Shown: in pieces, positions 46,259 through 60,600 of the stretch
Position numbering within the stretch: position 1 is the stretch's first letter
Layout: each line of letters starts with the position of its first letter
Assembly: GCF_014905175.1 (NCBI RefSeq)
Contig: NC_057790.1
Span: 6,448,001-6,512,000, forward strand
Length of the DNA: 64,000 nt
Reading direction: 5' to 3'
Source of the DNA: Aphidius gifuensis
Taxonomy: Eukaryota; Arthropoda; Insecta; Hymenoptera; Braconidae
Position numbers and translations under genes: made by a program
Notes under the pieces: model-generated
Seen by the model: the letters and a program-made list of their open reading frames with translations, nothing else
Told to the model about the DNA's origin: nothing
Databases searched by the model: none

Positions 46259-48966
46259 AGTTATTAAATTAATTTTTTTGTTTATCAAATACATTTGAGG
46301 GTGTTATTGTATGTAAAGATTGAATTAAATATATGATAACTGAAAATTGAGTATGTGACATCAGGAGTATATTGATAATGATTGATCATGACGAGTTAAC
46401 AATAAGAAAAAAAATATGTCAGATACACAATAAAGTGTAATAAAGTATTTATACGCGCAACTTTACCATGTCACCCTTGGACGCACCTATTCTCAATATA
46501 ATAATTGTGCTGGTCATCATCATTTTCATGGTTAACCCCAGGGAATTCAACAGTCATAACACACAAAAATCTACAGGTGATTTAGTTAGTTTTTTTTTTA
46601 TTATATCAATTTCAATAAAATTGAAAAATACATAAATTTGAAATATGAAAAACAATAAATAGTTTTTTATTGTTTCAATTATTATTATTTGAAAAATTAA
46701 AAAAAAAAAAATTATAGTTAATTGTTGCTATTCTTTAGAGTCAATAAAATTAAATTATAATTTTTTTAAAATAATTAATTGTTACGAAAAAAAATATTCC
46801 ATGATTAAATTTATAATTAAAAATTAATTTTTTAAATATTATTTAAAATTGAAAAAATAATAATTATAAAAAGTATTTTATTGTTAATTTTTATTTAAAG
46901 TTTATTGACATTTAAATATACATTGACACTGGAATTTCAGGGAGTTGTTTAATCGTTTTACAATGCGATTTTAGTGGGTGTGTATATTGATTGTGACGCA
47001 AACGATTCGTAATATTGATGTGGAACACGCAAGCTCCCGCAGTGCTTTAAATTCTGAGATCCATTGATGTTTTTCTGCAGTGTAATACTCACGAGACCAT
47101 AAGTTGAATAATATAAAAATGAATAAAAATAAATAAATAAAATAGTAACATTGATCGGACTGATTGATAATTTGATATCTACACAGATGAATTGATTAAA
47201 GTATAGTCAGTAATTTGTTGGTCATGATTTTACCACGAAATCCATTCACTCCTTGTGTTACCTTCCCATCACCCAATACAACATATTACAGATAATTTTT
47301 TTTTTATAAATCAGTGAGTGTATAATCAAATAAAAAAATTTCATTACATCAATTGTGTTTATGACAAGAAAATAATAATAAATAAATTTTTTAACCTGCA
47401 ATGACAATTCGATATTTTTATGTGACAAATAAAATCGAAATAATTTTATTTATTTCTTTATTTATTTATTTATTATAAATGTTAAAAAAAAAATTATTTA
47501 AACTAATAAGAAAAAAAAAATTTTCCCACATTTATTTTAAATAAAATTTTGAGGGGTCAGTTAACGAGTTTTTCATCGTCCTGAGTCACACGATTTTTTA
47601 TAATATATATCTGGACAATAATATATAACTATGAGGATCTTGGTCCTATTGAATTTTTGTACCTTGAAGAAAATCAAATGTATTTCACCGGACGTGAGGG
47701 TTCCTCGTTCTTCCTTATATACCTTGTCGATACATTTTCCACCCTCACGTTCTCTCTTTACATATTCTTTTCATAAAGACTTTTTTATTTTTTTTATTTA
47801 TTTTTTTTTTTATGTCAAAGCGTTCTAGTTTTTACTTGCCTTTTATATTCACAATTTTTTTTTTTTTAAGAGAGAGATGAAGAGAGAATTTTATTTATTT
47901 CATTCAACTGATGGCAAATTATTGTGCGTGTCACCCTGATGGTTATAAAAATCACATAACTCTTACGTTAACTTGGTGAGTCACATATACATACACACAC
48001 ATCAGGTGGTGCAAGAAAAATCTTGGGAAAAGTGACAAAATAAAGAGAAAAAAATATATAGAGGAAATAGATAAATAGCATAAATCTGAGTCAGGTGAAT
48101 AATGCAACATCTTATGTTCATTTTTTTTATTTTTTTCTTTTTCAATAACCGCAAACGTTTCTTTTATTTTGCTCAAGAAAGTTGTTTTATTCATTGGACC
48201 ACCAAGGCACTCTCACGAATAAATATATATCAAAAATAAAATAAAATTTATATCGAGGCCTTTTTCTATATAATATTAATAAAACTGGGTTTTATTTATT
48301 TTTTTTTTATTTAATGAAATTTTATTGAATTCATTTAATTAATGTGGAAGTTAGATGTAATTGTTTTTACAATTGATATTTTTTCGGTATAAAATTTTGA
48401 TATTAATTATTATTTTTGTATTTTTAATATGATTTCAATATTTCAATTATAATATTTCTACCTGGGTTACCTTGATTTTTTAAATTTTATTATTTCTATT
48501 TATTTTATTAATTTTTTTATCGAGAAAATGATTGGTATAGAATAACACTTCGAGGTATGCGAAAAAGAACGGAGTACAGTGGAGCAATTCGGAGAAAATC
48601 GGAGAAAAAGGTGAAAATATCCGAGAAAAACAGAAAAATTTTTATCAGGGCATCATCATCAAAAACATTATAATTGAATGGATTTAAATCATCAAAATGA
48701 TCCTTATCTCTTTCTTTATCATTGCCATCATCATCGAAATTTTTATCTTTAAATTAATTTTTTTTTTTTTTTTCTGGTGTTGTTGATATCAGTGGTAGTT
48801 AGTGTTTGTCCCTGATGAAGAACTTTTTATTGATATTCATATATTATTATTTATTACGCTGCAATCGATACTCGATAATAATTATGTATTTGCACTTTAA
48901 TCTGATCCTCTTTCATGATTACATATGCTGTTATCTTATTATCAGCAATTTGTTTTTTTTATATAA
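46259..48966. other. Intergenic, no gene seen
   Basis: AT-rich. GC-richer patches occur near 46450-46580, 46960-47080 and 47640-47760. A solo 16-base TIR fragment (ATTTCTACCTGGGTTA, 48453-48468) matches the end of the MITE at 62079-62175. Confidence 0.4.
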
Positions 48967-49071
48967 AAAGAAGACAAGTGACGACGCTTCTTCGTTCTGT
49001 GATTAGTTGTCTCAACATCAAAAACAACAACAACCAATCACAGAACGAAGAATTGTCGTTACTTTTCTTCT
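48967..49071. repeat. Near-perfect hairpin with arms of about 44 bp
   Basis: The left arm contains CTTCTTCGTTCTGTGATTAG and the right arm CAATCACAGAACGAAGAA; pairing extends outward through GTGACGAC/GTCGTTAC to AGAAGA-type ends. The loop is about 17 bases. It could be a small foldback element or an RNA hairpin. Confidence 0.6.
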
Positions 49072-49119
49072 CACAAACACCAAATTATTGTACATTAAAT
49101 ATCGATATTTTTTGTTAAA

Positions 49120-52085
49120 AAAAAACTAATATTCTTTCATTTTTTGAATAATTACAAAATATTAATAGAAAAATTCAATTTATAAATTTTTAATTAATTA
49201 ATAATTGATAAAAATTTGATATATTTTCGTAAATATAAATTTAGAAATTACTTATTATTTAAATATTTCCAATATTTTATTATGAATTATTAATAAAAAA
49301 TATGATTTCATTAAAAATTATTGAAAAAAAAAAAGGTTTTAAAAATATTGATATATTTTTAAAAATACATTCAAGTATTACAATAATTATTTTAATATTC
49401 TAAACAATTATAAAATATTAATAACAAACATAATTAAATAAAAAATATTATCAAATTAATTGTACATTAATTCTCAATATTTTTCCAAACAAAAAAACCT
49501 AAAAAATTTTTTGAAATGTTATTAAATTAATAATTAATAAAAATTTGATATCTTCATGATTATAAATATAGATATTAATTATAATTTTCATAATAAATAT
49601 TGATAAAAAATATATAGGATGTGTATTGAAACGTGTGGCGCAACGCGGGGTATTAGGATATATTCCCATTCGATGGACGTTTTGAACAGAGTTACCTATA
49701 CATATCATTCAATATATATATATATTTATTGGAGTTATCTATTGGTGCTGTACGTATTTACTGGTTGTGCGGAGAACATTGAGTGATGCTCGTAACTCTC
49801 AACTCAAAATGCACCTATATACAGAGAAAGCTGAAGAGATGCAAAGGGAGGAAGATAAGCCGAATGCAGTTGCACACTGCTAAATATATATAACATTCGT
49901 CACACAAAGCCATATATCCTAGACCATTATATTACCGTCATCGTTGCCTCAATTCGTACAATAGTCACAATACATCAATGCATATATTTTTCACGTAAAC
50001 ACACATTGTGATTATCTTGTATTGTTGTATATATCTATATATACAAAATTTACACATCAGTGTGTAATATAAATATACATGCCCTCAATAATATTTTTAT
50101 ACTGTAAAAATATTTTTCATTCATATTTTTAGTGAAAAAAAAATAACAATATACATAGTTACAGTATCAATCATAAAAAAAAATTTAAAAAGAAATAAAA
50201 TAAATATAAACATTATATAAATTTATACATCGTCATTTTTTTTTATTAAAAATTTTATAAAAAAGAAAAAAATGTATCGATAGATTGCGTAGGTAAATAC
50301 ACTGTAAATTGAAAAATGTAAATAGAAATAAAATAAATTTTATTGAGGCTCTTTTTTACAATATTAATATAAAACTGATTTTTTATTTTTAAATAAAATT
50401 TAATTTGATTTGTTTAATTAAAGTGAAAGCTTGATGTAATTTTTTTTTCTTCCAATTGATATTTTCTCGGTATATAAAATTATTGTTTTTATATTTTAAA
50501 TATTTTATTATGAATTATTAATAAAGAATATAATTTTATTAAAATCTATTGAAAAAAAAATTTAATTAAAAATATGTTAATATATTTTTAAATACAAATT
50601 CAAATATTAATTATTATTTTTATATATTTTTATAAGAATTATAAAATATTAATAACAAACACAATTAATTAAAAAAATATCATCAAATTAATTGTACATT
50701 ATAAATCTCAATATTTTTCCAAAAAAAATTTAAAAATTCTTCTTTTTTCAAATTTTTTTAATAATAAATTATAAAATATTAATAAAAAAATTCCATCCAT
50801 AAAATTCTATTAAATTAATAATTAATAAAAATTTAATATCTTTGTGACTATAAATTTAAAAATTAATTATTATTTTTATATTTTCAACATTTTATTTCAA
50901 ATTATTAAAAAAAAAAAAATATATTTAAAATCTTGATATTTTTTAAATTACAAATTCAAGTATTAATTACTATTTATATATTTAAAAGAATTATAAAATA
51001 TTAATAACACAATTAATTAAAAAACATAATCAAATTTTAAATTAAAAATTAATATGATATATTATTATGAATGAACGAAAATATTATTAATAAAATGTAA
51101 ATTGAAAAAATAAAAAAAAAATAAAAAATATATCTACAAGTTTGTTTAGTGACTGCATCATCAGGGACCTGTCTGAGATTTCCCCTGGGGATGTATACTA
51201 TTAGCGATCAGAAATAGGCTATTACGTTGCCATTAATACATGAAATGGTTGTGTTGTCTGTTGCATGAATGCTTTGTATATCATCTATAGAGATTGAGGA
51301 AATTGCGTGCACGAATGGACACGTTTCAGGAATAGATATAGAAAGGCATAACATATTCACATCATAAGGAAGTGAGTTACATATTACTACTTGTATATAT
51401 ATAAAATTTGATTCTATATACATGTTTTAGTAGTGGTTTATATCATGTGTGTGTTGATGATGAAAATATATACATGATATATATTTTGTAACGTGAATCT
51501 GTGCCTTCAATGTAATTTGGACTTTGTACATTTCACTAGGACACACGCACTGAAAGGCCTCGGTGTAGGGTTTCGATGGATCCCCAGTGAATTGATAATC
51601 CGAGATTCACTTTGTACCAACATATATACAACTATACATACATAATATAAAATCAAATATATATTTACTAGACTGACAGCAAATCCCTGATGATTTTAGA
51701 TATAAAAAACAACAAAAACAAAAATTATTTTCATAATGTTTTTTAAATATAGTATTGTAATAAAATTATTTAATAGTTTTTTAATGATTTTCATTTGAAA
51801 AAATTAGAGTAAAAGTACAGTTTAAATGTAGCACTGTATTGCAGGTGTCACTCCAACTCATCAAGAGTGCATTTTAATTTTTAGAGTACGCAATTTATAA
51901 TTTTTAAAAAATTCAAAAAAAGAAGAATTTTTAGTTTTTTTATTAGAAAAATATTGAGATTTAATGTGCAATTAATTTGATAATATTTTTTAATTAATTT
52001 GGTTTGTTATTAATATTTTATAAATGTTTGAAATATAAAAATAATAATTAATACTTGAATATATTTTTTTTTTCAATAATTTATT
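49120..52085. repeat. Cluster of diverged AT-rich repeat units
   Basis: Units at about 49120-49500, 50470-50730 and 50740-51060 share AATATTAATAACAAACA, ATATTATCAAATTAATTGTA (with variants) and CTCAATATTTTTCC in order. An inverted unit lies at 51936-52085. A linked block also recurs: 48250-48395 resembles 50335-50480. The interrupting stretch 51130-51620 is GC-richer and unrelated. Confidence 0.5.
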
Positions 52086-52373
52086 TAAGCTCTTCTTCTA
52101 TATTAGTAAAAAAAAATTGCAAATAACAAAAGGTTCTCAATTTCATAAGCATTTTTTATTTTAATATCAAGAATTTAAGCTTTTTTATATTCTTTTTTCT
52201 CAATAAAAACACTTAAAATTCATGTAAAACGTCTGGAAATTAAAAAACTAAAGCTTTAAATTTTTTTTTATAATAATTTTTTAAATTTTTGTTGATCAAA
52301 AATTAGCACTGAGAGCTTTTTACATTGTCTACTATTATTATCATCAATAAACACACTCATACAATGAAGTTTT

Positions 52374-52992
52374 ACGTAGGTGGGACGCTTCGCGTCACCT
52401 ACGTATTGGATTTGTCTACGGAAAATAAAAAAACGCTCTCATTTCCAAAGTAATTGTCAGAGACACTTCGTGTTAGAACCAAAAGAAGCGTATTTTCAAT
52501 CTCTTTAATTTGTATATTTTCGATTTTTTCTCAGATAATTATTAAAGTTGCCAGTGACAAAAATGTTAAAAACCTTTTTTTCTTTTTTTTTTTTAAATAT
52601 TAAATAACTTTTTATCTGTAAGCGTGATCGATTTGCACTGACTACTTAAAAGTTTCCTTTTATTTTTATCTTTAAATTGCCGCTATTTTGAAAACGGTAT
52701 CTTTAATACTCACGGAGTTATTAGAATTCTAATAGAAAAATTTGATGTGGCTGTTTTTTTCCCGATTTACATTGGAACTCAACAAAATAATGTTTTGTGG
52801 AGATTCGACGCGCAGTGTTGGCAGCCCTGCTTAGTTCATCTCACTCACACATAGATGAACATATGTTTATGATAAAATTTCGTAGTGTTGTGTTTGTTTG
52901 TTGTGTTTGTTTGAAAAAAAAAAACTACACTAATTAATAATTGCACATAACCCACCGGAGTATTGAAAATTTTAATTTTCGTTATATATTAT
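52374..52992 (-). mobile_element. Nonautonomous element ending in a hairpin, copy B
   Basis: Reverse complement of 22461-23080. The hairpin end is 52374-52404, with ACGTAGGTG pairing with CACCTACGT around GACGCTTCGCGTC. Having two copies fixes this terminus precisely at the outer edge of the hairpin. Confidence 0.6.
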
Positions 52993-55900
52993 TATTTTTT
53001 TAAATTTATTTTCTAGTTTTAAAAAGTTATAAGTACATGGCCTTGTATTTTTTTATGTGATCCATGTTTATAACTGAATTTTTTTATATAAAATGAATGT
53101 AAAAGTTTTGTTATTATTTCGTCAAAATAATTGATGTAATTGAATGAATAAATTATATAGCGATTAACTTTTGATTTGATTATATTGGTAAACAAATAAA
53201 TATAGGGTAAAATAAATAAAATAAATGTTTGTTTATCGGATATATTTATATTGAATTTAAAAGTTTGGATGAATTAACAAATGTGTGTGTGCTAGGATAA
53301 GTGTTGATGTGTATTTGCGTGTTAGTGTGTATATATATTTTAGAATGATGGGATCACTTGTGAATTTTGTGAATCCGCCTTGGGCAAGATAATTGGCCCT
53401 GAAGCACGTGCCACAGCATCAAGGACTGATTTATCTCGGATTTACCATGGCAATCAAAAATCACCAAAAAATATATTTTACTTTTTTTTTTTTTTTTTTT
53501 ATATATCGTTAAACCTCAATCAACAACCACAAAATTCAACATAAATAATTACAAAAAATAAAAATATATAAATTTATATAAAATATAAATAAAAATTTTA
53601 TATATTTTTTTTTTTAAATGTTGATTACAAAAAACCAAAAAAAACTATATATGAAAAATAAAAAAAATTATTTTTTTTTTGTAAAACAAGTATGCAGTTT
53701 CCACTTGACATTTTTCACTAAAAATCTATGAAAAAAAAAATAAATAAATAAAAGATTTTAAAAAATAGTAAAAAAAAAAAAATTTTTTTTTCGTAAAAGA
53801 AGTATACAATGTTTTTCAAGAGTTTGAATTCTTTAGATACAAAATGAGATGAGAGCTGTAATATGAAAAAAAAAAAAGAAAGACAAAAAAGATATATATG
53901 AAAAAGGTCATGACAACGACAGAATCGTTATTGGTGTAGAGTGCACAGAGGCGACTGGGTTCAGGGGGAGTCAAAGTGGGTGGATGGATGGAACAAGAGG
54001 AGGACAAAAACGAAGGAAGGGTAAAAGAGGGGGTTGTAAGCGGCTTATGACTGCCGAGTGGAGACCAACTCCTCGCTAATTATTTATAGGACCCTCGCTT
54101 GCTGCCTCTCGCAACGTTGGAGATCCTCCAGAAGTACATATACATATATAGAACATAAAATGATGAAAATAAAAATGAAAAAAATAAAAAACTTGAGAGA
54201 AAAAAAAGATGTTTCATACTCATTTCCGTTTCTTTGTTTTTTATCAGTCTCAGTCTTTATATGCACCCTTCAAAATTTATTATGAAATTTTAATTTTATC
54301 ATATTGAAAAATAATTTTATTTAATGCTTCATATATCATTTATTTTTTTGTGATAGAAAATAATTAAATTAAGAATTTAAAATAATTATTTAAGGATATA
54401 TTAATAAATATTTTTTGTTTTTATTATAATTTGTTGATTTAAATAAAAAAATAGGAAAAATAAATAAATTAAAGAGATCAGAGAAACCCGCCAGGAAGTC
54501 AAGGGGCGCGTGAGTGCATTGTTAAAATTTTTTCTTCCTCAAAGTACATATTATACCTTTACATATTCTCTTGATCATTCATTTTATACTCAGGCATTTG
54601 TAATCCTAAAAAATGGGCCGTTAGTTTCCGCTCTCTTTCTCTTGACTACTGCACATATCACACCCATCATTCACACACATATATAACATTTCATAAGTGG
54701 CCTTTTGACCTGGCTCGATCGATAAGTTACTCTATTTAGCTACTCACTATATTTTAAATAAAAAAAAAAAAATTAAATTATAGCCATTTTTTTTTAATAC
54801 AAATATTTACATCGAACTATAACGAAAAAATTATTGTTCAAAAATGAAATATACAACTTCAAATATTACACAGATTATAATTTAAAATTCAAATGTGAAA
54901 AAAAAACAATTTTTTCGTTGTTTTTACTTTAAATCCACACATGAGCTTTGGGTATTTTTTTGGAGTTGAAATTTTTTATAAAAAGTAATTTTTTTAGGTT
55001 CAATCGATGTAAATATATAGAGAATCGTAAATTGATAGATAAATTTTTTTAAATATTAATAAAGCTGAAATGTACAATTGGGATTTATATTTTTTGCTTT
55101 TAAAAGCTATAGATTAACAACCCCTGTTTTTTAACTATAGCTGCAGCTATACATGTACTCGACTTCCGCCACATCAATATGTCTTCAATTGCCCATGAAA
55201 ATTTTACTAGTCCGACTTTATGAAATATATATGTCTAATATATACCTGGAGTATCAATTTCATCCTTCTATTCATCCCCATTTATTTTTTTTTCATCATA
55301 CATTTCAACACAACAACAAAAACCTGGAAATGAAGAAAAAAAAAACATATTTTGTAAAATATTATTTCCAAATTCTCTGACTTTACAAAATAACTGACCC
55401 TTAAAAAATAAAAAATTATATCTATGCTCGTTTGAAGATCAAAAGAACAAATTTTATCCATCAAAATATAAAAGAAAAAAAAAGAAAAATCTCAGCTGAC
55501 AAGCAAATTTTTACAATTGAATTTAAATTCTCTTTTACAAATAATTTTTTTTTTTATTAAATTTTATGCTTCAACTTGAAAATTCGTTATAGCTAGTCGA
55601 GATAAAAGTAAAAAAAAAGCAATGATTAAATTACTATGAATAATTTAGTTACCAATATTAGGGTTAATATGTACAATTTCAAAATAAAAAAAAAACTCTA
55701 ATCTCTTATCAACCACAACAAAACATTTCAACAATTTCCCTAATAAAAATAAAATTTTCCACTTTCAAAAAAACAACCTTCCCTAAAACCCAAAAACTCC
55801 AAAAATCAAAAAACCGAAATTACTATCTTTCAAGATAAAAAAACACCCACTCTAATATAATTTTTATAATCAATTTATATTCGAGTTAATCGGTGCTATA

Positions 55901-57591
55901 TGAGAAAGTAATCGTAGGCGAATGGGCGTAACATTTCATTGAATCACAACAATAACAAGTCTTGTGTGACATTTACAAGGGGGATGATTTGGGCAAAAGT
56001 GTAACAGAGATAAAATAAAATAAAAAAAAATAGTGCGAGATCATGACAACACTAAAAAGAGGGTTAGAAAAAAGCAAGAGAAGGAGGGTCGCGGGGAGAG
56101 ACTAGAGAGATGAATCAAAGCGTAAAAAATAAAAAAGATGAGGCTCTGAAATCTTCGGCTTTTGCGAGTGGTATAGTATATATATTTATATATATAAACT
56201 AAATATAAGGGTGGTGCCAACGAGGGGTAAAATGTGGCTACCAATACAACCAACGCGGTGGCGTTACAGTAACAACAAACAGACGCGCCCCCTCGATACA
56301 CTGTACACACTTTTATACCCCCTCATTGTACACATATATACATAATATTTTTATTATTATTATAAATACACATGTGTGTGTATGTGTGTGTGTATAGCGT
56401 GTGTACTAGTAACAGGACAAAAAGCGTCTTTCTTCCCTTTCGTATATATTGCCGCAACTATCCAACATTGGAAAGATCCCCTTGGGGTATAATCCCCGTA
56501 CAATGTGGCCAAGGGTGCGATCCTATGAATCTATGCTTTGCCTTTAAAAAATATATATTTATGATTATTATTTTATTTTCTATTATTATGTATTTAATAT
56601 TATTATTATTATTTTATATATTTTTTTTTATTTATTTCAATTTTTTAGGATAGTTTTTTTGATTTAAAAAAAAGGAGAGATGAAATTGTTTTTTTTTTGT
56701 TTTTTAGAGGAATGAATTTAACCACAATTAAAATTGGGAATAAATAAAATAAAAAAAAAGGTCATTTACCACCCTGTGTTTATCCAGTGACACCCTCTAC
56801 CCTCTTTGTCAACAAAACTTACTGATGAAAGCAATATATCTATCTCAATCTGTAACTTTAACAGTAAATTTTAGAGAATATATACACTGACTCTACTAAC
56901 AATATCAAACGGGGGTCGTAATATTTCTTTCTTTTTTTTTTTTTTTCTCTCTTTTGCTCTATCTGTTTATCTAGTTGTTTAATAGCTAGGTGCAAATTGC
57001 ATCACCATCTGTTTTACATTCTCGCTAAAACTATTTTACGTTGTCGCAGCTGCATTGACATTATTATGACAAATATATACAATTTTTTTTTTTTTTTTAA
57101 ATTCCTTTTTACAATGAGCTTTTTTTATTTTCTATTTGCACACTGTCAAACAATATACAATGAAAAAATTGAAAATTGAAATGTCAAATAATATAAAAAA
57201 TTTTAAATAAATAAAAAAAATTATAAATCGTTAAATTTTATATTAAAATTTTTAAATATTTATATGAATTTTTTTCTACATCATATTTTAAACTATTTTT
57301 TAAAAAATAAAATATTTATATTTTCAAAAAAGTCAATACACAATAGTAAAGAGCAAAATAAGTATAATATAATTTTATTTATATGAAAAAAAAATATATA
57401 TATATACTATTTTTTTCATCAAAAATTTAATCCCTGGTTGATAGATATTTTTTTTTTACATGCCAAAGAGAGAAAGAGAAAGAGATAAAGAGAGTTAAAA
57501 TTTTAAAAATATACATATATAAATTTGGCGTGCGCAGCTGCGATGTTCTCGCGCGTTTCCATCGTCAATTCGATAACATATATCTATTGAA
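52993..57591. other. Intergenic, no gene seen
   Basis: AT-rich with GC-richer or purine-rich islands at 53330-53450, 53930-54130, 54480-54740, 55900-56030 and 56070-56300. GAGA-type purine tracts recur, a motif class used by insect promoters and Polycomb elements. No coding exon is supportable. Confidence 0.35.
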
Positions 57592-57625
57592 TATATATAG
57601 AAGTTTGGCTGTTTCCCAGTCAGTT
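57592..57625 (+). promoter_or_regulatory. Possible TATA-initiator core promoter
   Basis: TATATATAG at 57592-57600 is followed by TCAGTT at 57620-57625, placing the TATA start at -30 relative to the initiator A (57622), which is canonical spacing. The region is a GC-richer island. No convincing coding exon follows on the plus strand inside the window; a 70-codon frame from 57696 is low complexity. TATA-like strings are common in this DNA, so the spacing is the only real support. Confidence 0.25.
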
Positions 57626-60600
57626 TGATGGTATCCATATATATATATCTAAAGAGAACGTATAGAGGGCTATAATCCACGAACAAATCGACTGTATGCT
57701 CGTTCGTACGTTTCGTAGTCTCGATGTGCATTCACTCGTTGTGTCTATGCTTCTACCTTTATTCCACCTCTCACCCCCCATCTCTCACAAACCCAACAAT
57801 ATTATTGGTTGCACATTGACACAGAATCACATGCAACATATATTTATATCTATATATATGTACGCCCTTACATGCGTTATGTATTTATATAGTCTCTTCT
57901 CTTTTTAACCCTCATTGCTGTACCACCTTTTAATTTTACCTATATATATATATGTACACACCCCATACAAATTTTCATCTTTCTCGGTGTATACATATGA
58001 TGTCATGAAACGCGTGTACGTGTGTACATTGCACACCCCTTTCTCATTGCTTGCCATTCATAACGGATTAACTGCAAACTGGAAACTCACAGGGACTGAA
58101 AATTTCTACTTGCTTTTGTTACTATCAACCGATGGCCAAGCTATCCACATTACTCAAAAATTTAATCCTCAGCGACCCTCTACCTCTTAACAACTTCTTC
58201 TTTTTCTTCTTCTTCTTCAGTTACTCTCAAAAATATATATACTCTTCAGTAATTTTTTTTATTGTATATTCTTTTAGAAAAAAAAAATTAGAAATTAAAA
58301 AAATCATTGGGTTGAAAATAAACCACCATTTAATTGAAATTTTTTTTTTTTATTTATAAAAAAAGTAGTGTCTTTTTATATCTAAGAAAATAGAAAATGC
58401 ACGGAGAAAAATTTTAGTAATATCTTTGTATTTTTTTTCAATTTAAAATTGACATATTATTTTGAGCGAAAAATATTTTTTTAATTTTGAGTAAAAATAT
58501 GTTTATAATTTTGAGATAAATGGGTTTATAATTTTTTAAATAATTAATTTTATTCGACATGAATATTATAAACACACGTGATCGTGAAAATTTATTAGTG
58601 TATATCACCCCCGCAAAGTTTCAATGACTCGGTTGAATAAAGATGTTACGAGGGTGACCGCAATAAAAGCATTATAAATCCCATGCAACATCTATCAACG
58701 CCTCTTTCGTTACAATGACCCCTCGTCGAGACATACATTTATATATATAATATCTATGAAGATAAAATAAAAAAATAAAAATAAAAAAAAAAACGAGGGT
58801 GAAAACGTACAGTGTCAATGGAGGTTTGTGTAAATATTTCAAATCTCGACGATGCTTGCTCAAGCACGAAGTCACTTTTCTCTTCTCACTCTTGTCAACG
58901 ATGATATTTTCGGAAGCCATGACATTGCCATTTTTATTTTTCTATTTTATATATTTGTCATTATTTTTTATACCCAGGTTTGTCATAAAAAATATAATTT
59001 TTTTTAATAAAAAAATTATACTGTATTACGTCTGATCAATATTGACCTCGACTACTTGTTTTTAAAAAATTAAATTTTCATTTATTACAATCAATAAAAA
59101 TTAAAAAAAAAAAAAATCACCAATTAAATATTAGATTAGTACATTCTTTTTAGATATTTTTTTTTCATAAAAATTTAATTAAATTTTATTTAAATAATTA
59201 ATTAAAATTAATAAAAATAAAAAATATTTTTATCATGAAAAAAAATATATTACTGATTGATCTATTATCGACTAAATAATATTAAATAAATAAAAAAAAA
59301 AGAGAATAATAATGAAAAATAAATAAATAAAAAAAAAAAATATATAAAAGTATTTATCTGACAGCGTATATATATATATATTTCATTATTAAAGAAAGAA
59401 AATAAAAAAGCATATACGACCCAGTAAATGTTTTTAAAAAAAATCTTCTTTTTTTATAAATATATATATATATAAAATATAAAAAAAAAAATAAATAAAT
59501 AAATGAAAAGTTATGGGGGATGCTAAAAGGAAGAAGAGCAGCGTTGTGAGGTCGCGATAGCGTAATTTTGAGCTAGCAGTCCTTATACTGGAGCCAAGTC
59601 TCGTTTCGGGACCCACGTAATCCGCTTATATGAGCAGAGGTAAAAGGGGGCAAATGCAGGGTGGACAAAAAGAGAGTAAGAGAGAGACAGAGAGAGAAAA
59701 AAAAAGAGTAAGAGAGAGGAGTGAAAGGGAGGTAAAGATAGGGTGGTCACATTGAAGGGTATATATATGTACAGCCTGATGGAATATTAGAGAAAAATAA
59801 AAAAAAATTTATATATAAAAATAAAAAAAAAAAAAAAAGCCTTAGTTTCTCTCAGCTGCCTGACAATATCACTCGTCTAGTACAATGACTATATACACTG
59901 AATAATATATATATGTAAAGACACATTGCATCAAGTCGAGTCGACTTTGTGCTGAGATATCTTCAAGGTAATGTATATTTTTTTTATTTTTATTTTTACC
60001 TCTTGGCATTCACGACAGTATTATAAAAGCTAATTAATTAAAATTTTTTTTTTTATTATTTGTAGCTTGATAATTAATGAAATAACAATTAATATGTCAT
60101 ATTTGATTTACAGTTGAAAAAGTAAATTTAATATTTTTTAAATGACAAAAATATAAAGACTTACATTTTCTTTTTTTTTTTAGTTTATTTATTATTCAGT
60201 TTAAATGGTAAATAATTTAGACAAATTAAAATTTTAAAATATTGATTTGATATTTTTTTTAAATTTTAATATTTTATTAATTTTTTTAATTAAAAAATTT
60301 TTAATTATTATTGTTAATTTAAACAATATTTTAATATCAAAATTAAATTAATATTTATTTATTATTTGAATAAAATTTTAGTTTAAAATTCAGGTAAAAT
60401 ATTTAATTAAAAATTTCAAGATTTTAAAAATTAAATATTTAAATTTTAACATTAGAATTTTTTTTTTTCTATTTAATAAATTTATAAATATTTTTAAATG
60501 GAAAATTTTGAAAGCAGTACATTTGAATACCATGTAAATAATTTAGGAAAAAAAAAAAATTTGAATTCTATTGTTTGTCGGCAGCATGAAAGAAGAAAAA

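Noticed and set aside
57696..57908. 70-codon plus-strand frame after the possible TATA promoter
   Set aside because: Low-complexity and no recognisable motif; kept only as a remark on the promoter.
58672..58920. 82-codon minus-strand frame starting MASENIIVDKSEKRK
   Set aside because: The N-terminus looks protein-like, but the rest is a Phe/Ile run from a T tract, with no splice partners or family resemblance.
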